Positions 1 through 11,694 of a stretch of 64,000 bases of DNA are shown here, piece by piece; position 1 is the stretch's first letter; every line of letters starts with the position of its first letter. The DNA lies in contig JAANDG010000218.1 of assembly GCA_036852015.1 (NCBI GenBank), positions 124,001-188,000 of the forward strand, written 5' to 3'. The notes beneath the pieces are model-generated. The model did no database searches, was not told the origin of the DNA, and was given only the letters and a program-made list of their open reading frames with translations. The translations under genes and the position numbers were made by a program. Origin of the DNA: Pelodera strongyloides. Taxonomy: Eukaryota; Nematoda; Chromadorea; Rhabditida; Rhabditidae.

Positions 1-183
1 AGGTGCACTTCGCGAAAAATCACACTAGATAGAGTAGTGACAATCAAACACCGTTGCAACTTTCATTATACAACACATTTCCAATTCATTTTGTTTGTAC
101 AAAGCTAATTACAAGTAGAAAAAATATATACTTGTTTTCGTCAAAAAATATAGCTCTTTTAAAAAGAAGGGAATTTATCTTGC

Positions 184-3100
184 CTCCAGACACATTCACG
201 CGATTTTTGTAGACTTCGAATATCAACTCCACCAAAATAGAGAAGAACGCAAGGATTTCGGAAGATTCTTTTCCGGTTGCTTGTAAAAACCTCTGTGCCA
301 GTGGTGACTGAAACAATTGCGTTTAGGGGTGCAAACTAAAGGGCCAGAGTTGCTTCACGGAGAGTTTCTAGATTAACTGAAGAACACAATACGCAAAACA
401 AACTGTAAATCTAGACAAAACAACACTCAAATCGAGAAAAGATATGTGCGTAGTAATTCTCGAGCTAAAAAACCTACATTGAGTATTCCCTCCGTTTCGT
501 GTTTGAAATATGCGAAATCAATGTTCGTTTTTTTCATCTGCTGCCTAAAAGAACCAAATTACTGAATACCCACGTCTAAGTATGCACATATGCTTGCAGA
601 CTAGTATAAAGCAACAAGATAAGTAAAACTTCATTAACAAACAAACAAAGACAGATAAAGAGAGTAGTACATATTTTAACCGGAATCTGACAAAGAAGGG
701 AAGATGGCGTCAACATGGTAGTTAACTTATTCTACGAACGACGGCCAAAAGACATTATTTAGAACCTGATAACGAACTGATTTTTTAAAACTCACTGATA
801 TTTTTGCCTCGTGAGGAGAACGACGCCCACGAGCTCTGGTTCGGATGAACATCGGAATTTCAGGAATTTCAAGGATTCCTCGAAAGCAGCTTCTTCGATA
901 ACTAAATAGAATAATAATCCAGCATATAAGTCATCATGAATTAAAAAAACCCTACTATCAAGAAAGATTGTTAAGCTAATTCAAGGAATATATCCCTTTT
1001 CCGTCCCGCGCAAAAATTTGTCTGAAGATTTCTGTCCCTTCTGGCATTAAAATCCTATTAAAAGATTTAAAATTCGACGAGAAAAGAGCCCAAAAAACCT
1101 CAAAACAGAACTCACTAACTGCCTAAGACTCAATCAACCAGCTCCAGGAGCAAGGCGTGCGATAGAGCGCCTGGCGACTGGTCAAATGATGTATGATGTA
1201 AAATCGTTCTATTTCTGATTAGTGAATAGCCAATTGCAATATTTTTACAACAAACTTAATAAAGTTTTGAAGCTACATGTACAGACAGCCATTTTCAGTA
1301 AAAAAAAACTGACAGTAGAAGAAGGCAAAATGTGTCAATGCTCCTCTTCTACATTTCCGTGCATGTGTAGTGGAACACCCTTCACATCTCAGTCCCTGGA
1401 ACAAATCAAATCACAAGAATAAATACTAGTTGCACCAGGGAGTTATTATGCAGCTATATATGTGTGTTCACAATGTGCGCTACAAACCGAATATATGCTT
1501 GCGAATTTTAGAAAAAATTGCGCATAAAAAGACAAATCTACGAGAAATCTAAACAAACTAAGCATCGATAATCCTCACTTCTCTTATCATTGGACGAGTC
1601 AGCGCTCCTTCAGCACACGCATAAGAGATGCGGCAAGTGCAAATGAACATTACTCGGATGTCTTGTAGTCGCATGAAGCACTTTCCGCACGAAATTCCCT
1701 AAACAAAGACCACATAAATAACTATCTACGGTATGCCAGTTATTATGTTCATTTACACTTTCTCACGGGTATAGCGGAACTAATCTATAGATGGTAAGAG
1801 ATTAGGAACCATGTACAGCAAGATAATTTCTAATACGGTTGAAAAATACCAAATATTTAAAGTAAAAACGAAAAAGAAAGAGTTTTATGGCTGCACATTT
1901 TACTTTTTACGCAGCAAGACGTAACAAAAAGTGCGGGCATGACTATGATGAGGACGATGTATTTTGCCAAACAAAAGTTGATTTTATGTTTCGTAACTTT
2001 GTCATCTTTGAATTTCTCATATTTTCAAATGTTCCTTTAAAGCGAAATAACGGCCGGTTTTTTTAACGCATGGCGAACACATGCCTTTTTTGCGCCATAT
2101 GCAAAGGAGCAGTATCTATAAAGTTGGGAGCTTTGTTTGTACGTTTGGGTGATATGCGTTACGCTCAGGAAGTAGGATTGGTTCAGTATTCACACTCCCG
2201 TGCACTGAACCATCTCACATCCTGAGCGCCCCTCCCACAAACGTTGTAAAAAAGCTGCATATACATATACGTAACGAGTGTCGGCGGCGCTCAAAGCACT
2301 ATGAACAAACTACAAAGAACATGCAAATCTAGAGCAACAAAAGAACAACGAAGCGAGGATTTTACCATATGCTCCATGCACTAATTTTTTTGTAACCACT
2401 ATAAAATAAATGAACTAGAAAGTCGCCGCAGGCGGCGTAGCCACCTGGTTTAGAATACAAAAAGCGACCCCACAAATACATAAGAATGCAGTTGTACATT
2501 ATTATTGCACTATAATCCATGCAATCTGTTAAACGGTACGTTTTGAATTTGGCACGATGTGATATTATAATGTTTCACAAAGAAGATACATACTTCGCAG
2601 AAGTAGTGCTCTTGCTCCTTGAACATACGTCGATTGATGCGCGTCACTGCACCTGAAAAAAAGAAATATGTGATTTGCCCTAAAAGGTAGCAATAAAGTG
2701 CACATCAAGCATGTATTCAGTTACATAGCGATAGCGCTGGCTGGCAGGCTAGTTAGAATAGGAACAATATCTACGACTACAAAGTCGAATGCATTATATT
2801 TGAGAAAATTACATAATTGGAAAAACAGTAGCAGAACTCCGCTGGAAAACCAAAAAAAGGGAGCGGACGCAGAACAGATCCACGTTTTTTACTACATATT
2901 AGTATAAGTTACACGTGCAGTATACTCTGGTCCTCAGGCGCGCAGCGCACAAATGCGTAGCCGCGTCCGCGGGAAAAGATTGCAAATTCGCATTGAAAAC
3001 TTCGAGACACAGAGAAACCTCTTTTCTGCGTTCCCCCCCCCCCCCCCCCCCCCCCCCCTTTCCCATGATCTCTTTTCCGCGGACGCGGTTACGCATTTGC

Positions 3101-5821
3101 GCGCTGCGCGCCTGAGAACGTAGTATTCAAAGATAATGCATATTGTATATAAATACATTGTTTATATTTGATTTAAATTTAAATTAATACCTCTATGGAC
3201 CAGTGTTTTAGTTATACTCAAAAGAGTTCCTCGACAAAACGGACAGACCTAAAATATATTAAATGGAATACGTACTGCTGTTTCGGAAGCGCGAAACAGG
3301 AAACAGATCATTCATCAGAGGCCGTATTCACCACTCAAGGGTAAACAATTCTCTAGAGACAAAACTTTTGGAACGCATTTTTCGGGAAGGAGAGTGAGTG
3401 GTGAATGCAAATTTTGTGACATAATCTCGCTTTCTAGGTAAATTTTCTCCGAGAGACAGTTTTCTCAGGGGTAAACGGAGTAGAGCATTGCTTACACGAT
3501 AGTTTTTGCTATCGAGAGTTTTTTCATGATAATTCGCAGCTCTCGATAGCCTTTTTTCCTTCATGAGCGCGAGGTGCCTCGCTCTCATGGGGGCGTGGCC
3601 TGTGGTGATGATGGGAGTCGCAGGTATCGCGAAAGCCGGCGCGCGGGTTCATGAGACTACAATTATCTCACATGCTTAGAAAGTTCGCGATACGTCTCGA
3701 GACTTTGTAAATTTGTAGAGTCAGACAGTGCTTTGTTGAGAAAGCGTGAAGCACAGTTTACTTAAGTTATTTGGCGTAAGTTAACGCATTGAATGTAATA
3801 AGGCAGTAAAGGTTTGTAAAAGAGGTTTCGACTGCCATTTTGGACGTAAGTAAAAAATTTCCACGGAGCACAGTTAACAGACGAGTATGTAAAAAGAAAG
3901 GGCAAGAAACTGATATGCGATTATGAAGCCTGCTGTAATATTTCCATCCTAATACACGCCAATAAGCTCACTCGTTACTTTCCTCTACGAAGATCATTTC
4001 ATTGCGCAAATTTTCTGATTCAGTGTATTCAAGGGGCTTTTTCGCTGCAAAAATGAAACAATTGAAGTAAGCGAGACACGTCACGTTTACAAGCGCGAAA
4101 TTCTCTTTCGAATGATGCACAAATGATCCTCATACAAAAAATCAAGATTTCCACTTATTTTTGGTCATCATCCAACTCTCAAGAAATTATCCAACTCCAC
4201 TAGGTGGCAATGGTGGCATCAAAGTACGTGTGGCGCACACATGCCCGATCTGCCACATGAAGTTGCATTAAGCGCTTCACTTTTGGTACTGAGGTTCTCT
4301 GGCGGGGTGGGTCTGCCGCTTTTTTTTGCGGCTGCTTATATAGGGTACTCACTCTCTGCGGCGCACTCGGCGGGCGTTAGCTTATATGTGCGCTCTTTGC
4401 TCTCATAAAAGACTGGGCAGTCACTTGAAAAGGAGAGAGAATGAAATCCTCTTTCGTAAAGAAAACAAATGCTGTAAATGGGAAGTGGTTGTTGATTTGT
4501 AATAACCGTTGAGTTGATTTTGTGGGAACAATACACTTCTAGGAACGAAATAATTTGCAATTTGCTGGTATACTTACAACTAACTGGTTAGAGAACGGTT
4601 ATTTGATTTTGTTTTATTCTATTGCCTAACACAGTTTTTATATATTAGAACTGTCGCACAAATATAAATTATGTACAAAACTTCTATTTCAGTAAGTCAA
4701 ATAATTTCCAAAAAGTTATCGTGTAAGAAATAAAATTTGCCTCTCGAGACCCACTGTAGTCTTATGAAACTTTTGCAACAACTCTCGCGACTGTCCAGGT
4801 ATCGTGAGATGAGAGGTGGCTTGTTCGCGATACTTTTCTAAAGTATCACCACAAGCCCCGCCCATCTCTCATGAGACGTCTCATGGATTCATGCGAACTA
4901 TCATGAGAGTTTTTTGACGAGTTATCGCGATGACAATGCTCTAAAACGGAGTGGTGAATACGGCCTTTCTAGTTTCCTGCAGAGGCGTTGAGTGTACAAG
5001 CAAATGCGAGAGAGTCCAGACAAAATTTTAAAAATCAACATGAGTCCTAGCACGATTTTTGTCATACTGTATCGAGATTCTGGGCAGTTTCGCGTTTCCG
5101 AAACCGGAGTTAAATACTCTTTGAGAGTTAAATGGAGTTAAATACTAATACATTTTATGTGTTAATAAATATTTAATATTTACTCTATCAGATCAGGGGC
5201 ATGAAGAAAGCGAAACAGTGGATAGACACAGACTTCCCATTAATTAGGGTCAGCGCAGTGAGTTCAAAAGGTAATATGCACACATATGCGAACGATCCAC
5301 GATCCACTTTCCATTTTATGCGTTGTAGCTCAAGAAGCGCAGCGGTGTGATTTGAGTGAGTTCCCTTATAATATTGCAAACATTCGTATAGTATACGTTA
5401 TGCGCTGATACATATTGTTCTTCGAAATCGATAAATTTTAAAAGAAAGGAGGACTAAAGGAAATCAAGACTCACTGGTGAGCTCCCGCTTGACAAACGTT
5501 CCCAACAAATCCGGCATGCACAATGTGCGGATGTGCACAGCACCTAAAAACACAAACTAATATAAGTGTAAATACCACAATCACAACACACACCAATGCA
5601 TAGTGTCTGTTAAAGAACATGTACTTTCCATACGTTTTACGCAAGTTATTAGTTGCCAGCAATACCGTAGATTGTCTTCTCTAATTTAATGTAATCAGAC
5701 ATATATCAACTTACCATAGGAAGACGATCGACTTGATCGTACTGGTGAGCACATAAAGCGCACTCAGTAGAGTCACGTTCCAAATCCATTTTTCAAAATT
5801 CAATCCGAATTTTCCTCCTTT
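184..5821 (-). CDS. RING-finger protein, left paralogue, 3' end outside window
   Basis: Likely RING-type E3 ubiquitin ligase. The first coding exon (5715-5789, ATG at 5789) follows an acceptor at 5821 that may be trans-spliced. It gives CALC, then exon 5475-5543 gives C-x3-H-x2-C-x2-C, and exon 3191-3248 gives CPFC, completing a C3HC4-type RING split over three exons. Exon 2594-2652 follows in phase, then 1579-1698 with CGKC, the LQDIRVMFIC stretch and another CxC. Two further exons, 796-901 and 184-307, match exons of the paralogue at 16277-19863 (VVLLTRQK against AVVLLRQK; a shared FF...EV block). The phase between 1579-1698 and 796-901, and between 796-901 and 184-307, does not close, so at least one small exon is missing from each interval. 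The last visible exon ends at a GC donor (182-183). The E3 role is inferred from the RING; no substrate can be named. Confidence 0.72.
2928..3122. repeat. MITE-like hairpin with central C tract
   Basis: Arms of about 50 bases (around 2930-2978 and 3070-3120) are inverted copies carrying GCGCGCAGCGC and CGCGTCCGCGG. The loop holds an uninterrupted run of C from about 3036 to 3058. It sits in an intron of the left RING gene. Apparent proline- or glycine-rich ORFs here are products of the C tract. Confidence 0.6.
3320..4965. mobile_element. Non-autonomous inverted-repeat element, about 1.65 kb
   Basis: It lies inside the intron between the second and third RING exons of the left RING gene. The ends are inverted copies of GGCCGTATTCACCACTC (3320-3336 and 4949-4965). 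Similarity continues inward for some 200-400 bases with shared features such as CTCATGAGA-type and TCGCGATA-type blocks. No transposase-like reading frame is visible between the arms, so it is probably mobilised in trans. Target-site duplication is not clear. Confidence 0.6.
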
Positions 5822-6404
5822 CTGAAAATTTTTAAGAGAAAAAATAAATTGAAAAATTATATTATGAACGGTTCGGGAAAAGCAAAACGGCAAGCAAAGG
5901 CAAACAGTATTCTAGACTAAATAAGTTGAGAAATGCACACAATGTTGAAGGATCGAGGATCGACGGTTCAAGCGTTAAAGGAGGCCCATGAAAAATAGAT
6001 TCTCTATTTCTTTAATATTAGCGAAGGAAGAAAGTTTGGTCTTACAAAAAAAATGTTATATTTAGCTTGAGGTTTGAGGGAATTAGAAAAAGGCAAGAGT
6101 ACTGTAAAAAGGAATGCTATTGCCGTACGGAATAAATTTTAATATGCAAATAGATAGGCGTGTGCTAACTCGCACGGAGGAGCGAAATGGGTGCTATTGC
6201 AGAACGGGGGGGGGGGGGGCAGTCAACTTTTCGGCCCAAAGTGGGCGGAGCCTCACCAAACTTCGATCTGTGATATTCGATCTGTGTCCAATCGATCTGT
6301 GATATCGGCTTCTTCTAATTATCGATTTATTAATTTTTTTTCCTGGCGTCCATTTCACTGAACCTTCTTTCCAATTGGCCAATTCACTGAACATTCGTCT
6401 CAAC

Positions 6405-6570
6405 GAGAAAAATGGCGTGCAAGCCGCGTGACAACGGCGTGCAGGCGGGTATGAAAAAAGTGGCACGCCGTTGGGTTATGGCGTGCAGGGTTGCACGCCG
6501 TACCCACGCGGCTTGCACGCCGGGACGTGGCCGCCTGCACGCCGGAAACACGCGGCTTGCACGCCGAAAA
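6405..6570. repeat. GGCGTGCAAGCCGCGTG repeat cluster
   Basis: Several direct and inverted copies of a GC-rich unit close to GGCGTGCAAGCCGCG make a complex hairpin. A second cluster of the same unit occupies 8500-8695. Overlapping ORFs on both strands here are explained by the palindromic GC-rich sequence. Confidence 0.6.
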
Positions 6571-7038
6571 ATGAAGGACCGTGCCAGGCAGGTCCCAGAT
6601 CAGTACTAAACCGATGCTAAATAATTTCCAGAAACTGGTACTTACCGTATAGAATGCATTCCTAATCAACTAATAAACAATACTATAACACATGAATCAT
6701 TATATTACAAATATAAGAACAAATCATTTATTTTTCCGAGAAATAGCAAAAACATAATGAAAAAATGCACAAATCCGCAAATGGTAAACAAATCAGAATA
6801 TATATATAATATTAATATTATAATGATTAGAAGTGAAAGTGATTGCCCTTCTGGTTTTCAACAGCACAGGAATTTTTCACACATAATATGTGGGAATGTT
6901 TTGTAAAGATTACGCTTAGCATATAAATGCATAGAATACTGCATCTGAACTTAGACGTCATGCACTGAAACTTACATAGTAAACCTTAAAATATTTCCAA
7001 GCATAACAAATATCTAGGTTATCGTGTGGTGTCCGCAT

Positions 7039-8139
7039 CTACAACCGATCAGCATGTGGGTTCAGGTCCAGCAACGGTAAAGCTTCGCCTAAAAGATAAA
7101 ATATCAAGTAAAGCGCAATATTATCCTATTTAAATCCACACTTAAAATAGTCAGGACCACATTCATAATTAAGCAACACTTTCCCATCACACCCAAATGG
7201 AGATATTGCGCACGTCAGCTAAAGCGAAATTGAGCTAAAGCGAATATGTAAGTTGCATAGTTGGAGCTTCATTGGCGCAACTAAAACTAAAACACACTAC
7301 TGTCAACAGTACAATAGAGATAGGAAAAGCGTTGGATCGTCGGCTGAACTATCTTTATTATTATTTGAAATATATAATGATTAATGATAAAAAGTATACC
7401 TGTTATATAATTGAGCTGTCGCGTGTCGCCTGGACACTTGGCCACGTTGATTGGATTCCATGTGTTGTCCACATCCACAAAAATTAAGGGTCATTCGTCT
7501 TCTGCAAAGTCACATGACAATCCAACCATTTATGCAACAATTTTATCTACTATATTTTTTTTCGTCACCATCTTCTCAAATCTGAAAGGTTGCTGCAAAA
7601 ACACAAAACACAACTATAATGACCGACAGTGAAAAAATGAAAACAATAGACAAGACTTACTGTATTTCCATTTGGTGGAAGAAATCCATGGCCCGGCGCC
7701 TTCCTGTGGGTGAGGCTAAATTGAGTGATGACTTGAATACAGGTAACATGACACTGCGTTCGATATTTGTAACCACTACAATATTAGACTTAAGAACAAC
7801 ACATACCTATTCACGTATGCATGGAGTGCAAACAAATAAATGCGTAACACAGGCTATACTCTATATCCTCATTTATGTTGATTAGTAACTGTGTAGTCGA
7901 ATTAACTGATTTTATGACGAGAGTATGATAAATAACAATAAGTAAAGGCCTTCATTCCGTATTTGGGTTAAATGCAAAACAGGCAACATGGCATACTACA
8001 TGGTGAACAAATTTGCTACGAATATTGTCTTGTATCAAAGTATCCATATGCCGCTGAGGAAAATAAAAGGATCAAATAAACACCTTTTGGCTCGTGCCCA
8101 TTTTATGTTGCGTCCGGCGAGAACGAGAACGGACAAAAC
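7039..8139 (-). CDS. Small five-exon gene with one in-frame TGA
   Basis: Not recognised. An acceptor (TTGTTCAG) at 8139, possibly trans-spliced, leads to an ATG at 8101. Exons: 8084-8101 (MGTSQK), 8000-8053, 7661-7715 (contains GPWISSTKWKY), 7400-7501 and 7039-7088 (ends ALPLLDLNPHADRL, then TAG). All phases agree across the five exons. In the fourth exon the frame reads K-D-E, then TGA at 7491-7493, then continues open as PLIFVDVDNTWNPIN...KCPGDTR to the final stop. Read to the TGA the product is 45 residues; read through it is 92. Possible explanations are stop readthrough, UGA recoding, a recent nonsense change, or a sequence error. The alternative open frame of exon 4 does not match the phase of exon 3. 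Confidence 0.55.
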
Positions 8140-8499
8140 CTGAACAACTTCTTGAAATCAGAGCGGCAGGAGAGAATTACAAGCATTTTACACACACGGA
8201 CACAAAAATTCATAGTTAAATAAAGAACATCGATCTAAAACGCAAATTTTCGAATAGTGCTTAATTTTGGGCACTCCCCAGTACAAACACTGGCCGAAAA
8301 CATATTACTGAGACTAGGCGGTTGGAGAAAAGCTAAAAAAACATACGTAAAATAAACGAACAACAAATTATTCAACCAAAAAACCAGCAGGTGGATGATG
8401 GATGACGAAAAAAATATTCACTGTGTGTCTGCCAACTCTAGCATGCTGCGCACTAGCTTGTCACTACGGTATTTACGACACTAATTTGGGAAATAATCG

Positions 8500-8695
8500 G
8501 TTGGCGTGCAAGCGGCGTGGGCACGGCGTGCAACTTGCACGCCGTACCCACGCCATTTCGTCTCGGGCTTTTGGCGTGCAAGCGGCGTGGTATCGGCGGG
8601 CAAGTTGCACGCCGTACCGTACCGCGTGCATTTTTGCACGCCACCACGTTGCCAAATGCACGCTGCACGCCGTTGTCACGCGGCTTGCACGCCAA
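8500..8695. repeat. Second GGCGTGCAAGC repeat cluster
   Basis: Same unit family as 6405-6570, again as alternating direct and inverted copies ending in GCGGCTTGCACGCC. The two clusters are probably copies of one short inverted-repeat element family. Confidence 0.55.
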
Positions 8696-9534
8696 GTATC
8701 GTCAGTGCTGAAGCTGAGGCTCAGTGAACCTAAGTTTGGTTTGGTGAGGCTCCCTTTCAGTCAATTATCGATTTATTGAATTTAGGATTAGTGTGGCCAC
8801 TTTCACTGAACCTTTATCTAAATAAGTGAATCTAAGTTTGGCTAGGTGAGGCTCACCCTTTTACAGAAGTATTGATTTATTGAATTTAAGATTAGTGCCG
8901 CCCGCAGAGAGTGTAGGTTCAGAGGAGGCACTGACAGAGTGCATTCTCGTGCGCATGCTTATTTACTGAAAAGTTAGCCGCAGTTATCAGCCCTTATGCA
9001 TGATGAAGGCTTCGCGAAATTGGCCAAATAGAAATAAGGCTCCGTGAAATTGGCCAATTAGAATGTAGGCTCAGTGAAATTGGGCAGGCAGAACCGTTTT
9101 TGGGCCGCCGGAAATTTTAAAAAAATCAATAAATCGATAATTAGAAGAAGCCGATATCACATATCGATTGGGCATATCCAGTTGTCCATCCTGGCCAAGT
9201 TTGATGAGGCTCGGCCCACCTTGGGCCGAAAAGTTGACTGCCCCCCCCCCGTTCTGCAATAGCACCGCGAAATGTTGTCGAAAACAATCGCAACATATTC
9301 CTTGTCTACTGGCGAAAAATAACCCCCCCCCCCCCCATTAGCAAAGAAATTAGAAAAAAGGAACATACATATACTGGTCACAGGAAGCGGACACGCGAAT
9401 AATTGAAAAAATAAATGCTGACAATCTGCATGAGAATAATCACATATAGAAAAAGGAATACGTTATAGACAGAGAGAACACGAGAACAAACAAATGATAT
9501 AACGGAATGCGATGTTTATTAAAGGGTCAGGTCC

Positions 9535-10005
9535 AATTCAGGTAACCTCCTATTTTTGATCACTCCATCTGATTCTCCGTAATAGAGTAGGATATCCAAT
9601 ATCCAGGCGCAAAATTCACGCAGTATTCAGCAATTTGCTATTATAGCCACTGTTAGCCAGGAATTTACCGCAATTGCAAATTGTCACGCCCATTCTAGCT
9701 GAACCGCCAGTAACACATCTCTATATCGTAAAACAAGTTACTCTCCGTAATTTAAACGGGGGTTTTTTGGTTCTTCAAAAAGAGAACAATTCAGTGTTGA
9801 AATATATACAAAAATATATGAACTCATAACCGGACAAAAATAGAACAATTCAATATTCTTATATGCGCGCCTAGCTCCAAATTGCCAGTGAATTTTGCGC
9901 CTGGAAATTGGAAAAATATTGTATCCTACTATATTTGACACGGCGAATCAGATGAAGCGATCAAAAATAAAGGTTGCCTGTATTGGAACTGATCCTTTAA
10001 AGGGA
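9535..10005. repeat. Foldback repeat
   Basis: The left arm (about 9540-9640, with TTTTTGATC and ATCTGATTC) reappears inverted at about 9885-10000 (GAATCAGATGAAGCGATCAAAAATAAAGG). Arms are imperfect. No coding sequence is visible. Confidence 0.5.
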
Positions 10006-10084
10006 TGGAGTCAATTCAAAACGCCGCGTACTTTATTTTTGAATACTAATAGTTTCCAATTCAATTTCCAATTCAAGGATCCCA

Positions 10085-10340
10085 GAGTCTGTAGTTTGCT
10101 GATATTGGATAGACTTGATCGGACGCTCCGTTCTACTCGACAGCAGGTGCACTGTAGCCGGAAGGAAGAAAGCGCTATAGGCAAAGAGGGTTAGAGAAAG
10201 GAATCGTTCTCTAACTTTGACGCAATCGCCATCTCAAAATATTTATCAATCTTTAACTCTCTTTGCCTATAGCGCTATTTTCCTGCCAGCTACAGTGCAC
10301 GGGAGCTTCCCATCAAGTCTATCCAATACCAGCAAGCTAC
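10085..10340. repeat. Hairpin repeat
   Basis: Inverted arms around 10095-10195 and 10245-10335 share AGCGCTATAGGCAAAGAG, GTGCACTGTAG-type and TTGGATAGACTTGAT blocks. The structure is compact and lacks any coding potential, so it is MITE-like. Confidence 0.6.
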
Positions 10341-10357
10341 TACTCTGTTCGTCTTAG

Positions 10358-10445
10358 GCGGGTCGCCAGCTAAAATATTTGCACCCGCGAACCCGCCCAG
10401 CTAAAATATTTCTACCCGCGAACCCGCCAGCTAAAATATTTCCAT
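10358..10445. repeat. Short tandem repeat, about 30-base unit
   Basis: Three successive units contain AGCTAAAATATTT followed by an ACCCGCGAACCCGCC block. Units differ by small indels. It adjoins the hairpin at 10085-10340. Confidence 0.55.
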
Positions 10446-11459
10446 TGCCTAATTCGCTGGCGAAAGTAAACTACTGTAGGCGCTTCGCGGGTTAAAATTA
10501 AGTGGGAAATTGTGTGGATATACTGTAGCATTGTGCATCATAGAACACTATATTTGTGGGCCGATTGATTTTCAAAAACTTGCATTTTTCAGTTTTCAGT
10601 TTTGTTTCAATCTATGTTCTGCTTTGTTGTGTATAAGTATTCGTTGTTTTTAAAGTGTATGAAGAACATGTCAGTGTTTCTACCTGGCCTGCATTTCAGA
10701 AACAAAATAAACGTTTGGTTCGGTTATTTGGAGTTCAATGAAATGACTTATACATTATACTTTATTTAACTATTTCTCCTCGTTGATCACCGTATTTTTC
10801 CATGTTGTTTGCTACATTTATGGAAAACAAAGGGTGTCTTAATTTTAGGCTCGGCATCTGGCCTGGTTGGCCCGTCCATTCAGGTAATGGATATGAAGAG
10901 GACGGAGAAAGGAATAAATGGCGAAACCATGTTAGCAAACGGATGAAGAAGGAATATACGTAAGTAAAATATGAAAATAGGAATAGCTAAAATCTTCTCG
11001 CTTCATGTAACCGTTAATACCGTTTGTACGGAAAGGCTTCATTCCACATCCATACTGTCTTACTAGTTTCTTAGAAAGCTCGAGGTTTCGGCTCAGTTTG
11101 TGCAATTTACGTTTACGTATAGAGATGGTTAAGAATGCATGTGGGTGCGGTGCGGTTACCGCCCCGTCCCTCCGGTTGGTAAAAAGTATTAAACGCTCAA
11201 CCATGTCCATTTAAAGTTTAAAGTGTACGTTTTTAGGTGGAAACGTATGATGGTCAACGACCAAATGAAGCAAAGTTAAATAAGCGAACCACGAACCAGG
11301 CGGAGGACAGAGTTAGCGGATATCCATATGCATAAGGTTTGTTTATGTTTTTTTTCATGGTAGCTTAATAGTTTATTTGTGTGAGTTCTACCAATCTGCA
11401 CAATTTTGACACTCCATTAAGTCGTTAAGGCGCAGCCGACGTTCGGGTATCCAGTTTCC

Positions 11460-11694
11460 TTTATAGAGTATTTATGTTAAGTTTTCGCGCACTTTCGCAT
11501 GCGAAAGTATCATCCATGTTATTGCAGTTTCTATAGTGGGAAACTACTCGAATTTTACATACAGTAAGAAATTTACATACACCTGCGGCGTGTTTTGCAT
11601 ACACCTAATGTAAAACTGCGCGAAAATGGAAAAGTCAACTTGGATGGTACTTTCGCGGCGAATTCGCGCGAAAGTGTAACATAAATACTCTATT
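11460..11694. repeat. MITE-like element with ATAGAGTATTTATGTTA ends
   Basis: The left end (ATAGAGTATTTATGTTAAG then TTTCGCGC) is repeated inverted at about 11650-11694 (GCGCGAAAGTGTAACATAAATACTCTAT). It is about 235 bases long with no coding potential. Confidence 0.55.

Larger units (their letters stand above)
6190..9270. repeat. Large inverted-repeat pair flanking the small gene
   Basis: The segment around 6190-6345 (TGCTATTGCAGAACGGG, a G run, GTCAACTTTTCGGCCCA, then ATCGATTTATTAA-like end) recurs inverted at about 9115-9268. Both copies have a homopolymer of G or C at the same site. About 2.8 kb lie between, including the small gene at 7039-8139. Each arm is probably one copy of an inverted-repeat element rather than the ends of a single transposon; the sequence does not decide this. 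Confidence 0.5.

Noticed and set aside
2899..3158. Overlapping ORFs with polyproline or polyglycine
   Set aside because: They arise from the C homopolymer in the middle of a hairpin element.
8402..8779. 125-codon plus-strand ORF
   Set aside because: It runs through the GGCGTGCAAGC repeat cluster, and other frames there are equally open; no protein-like conservation.
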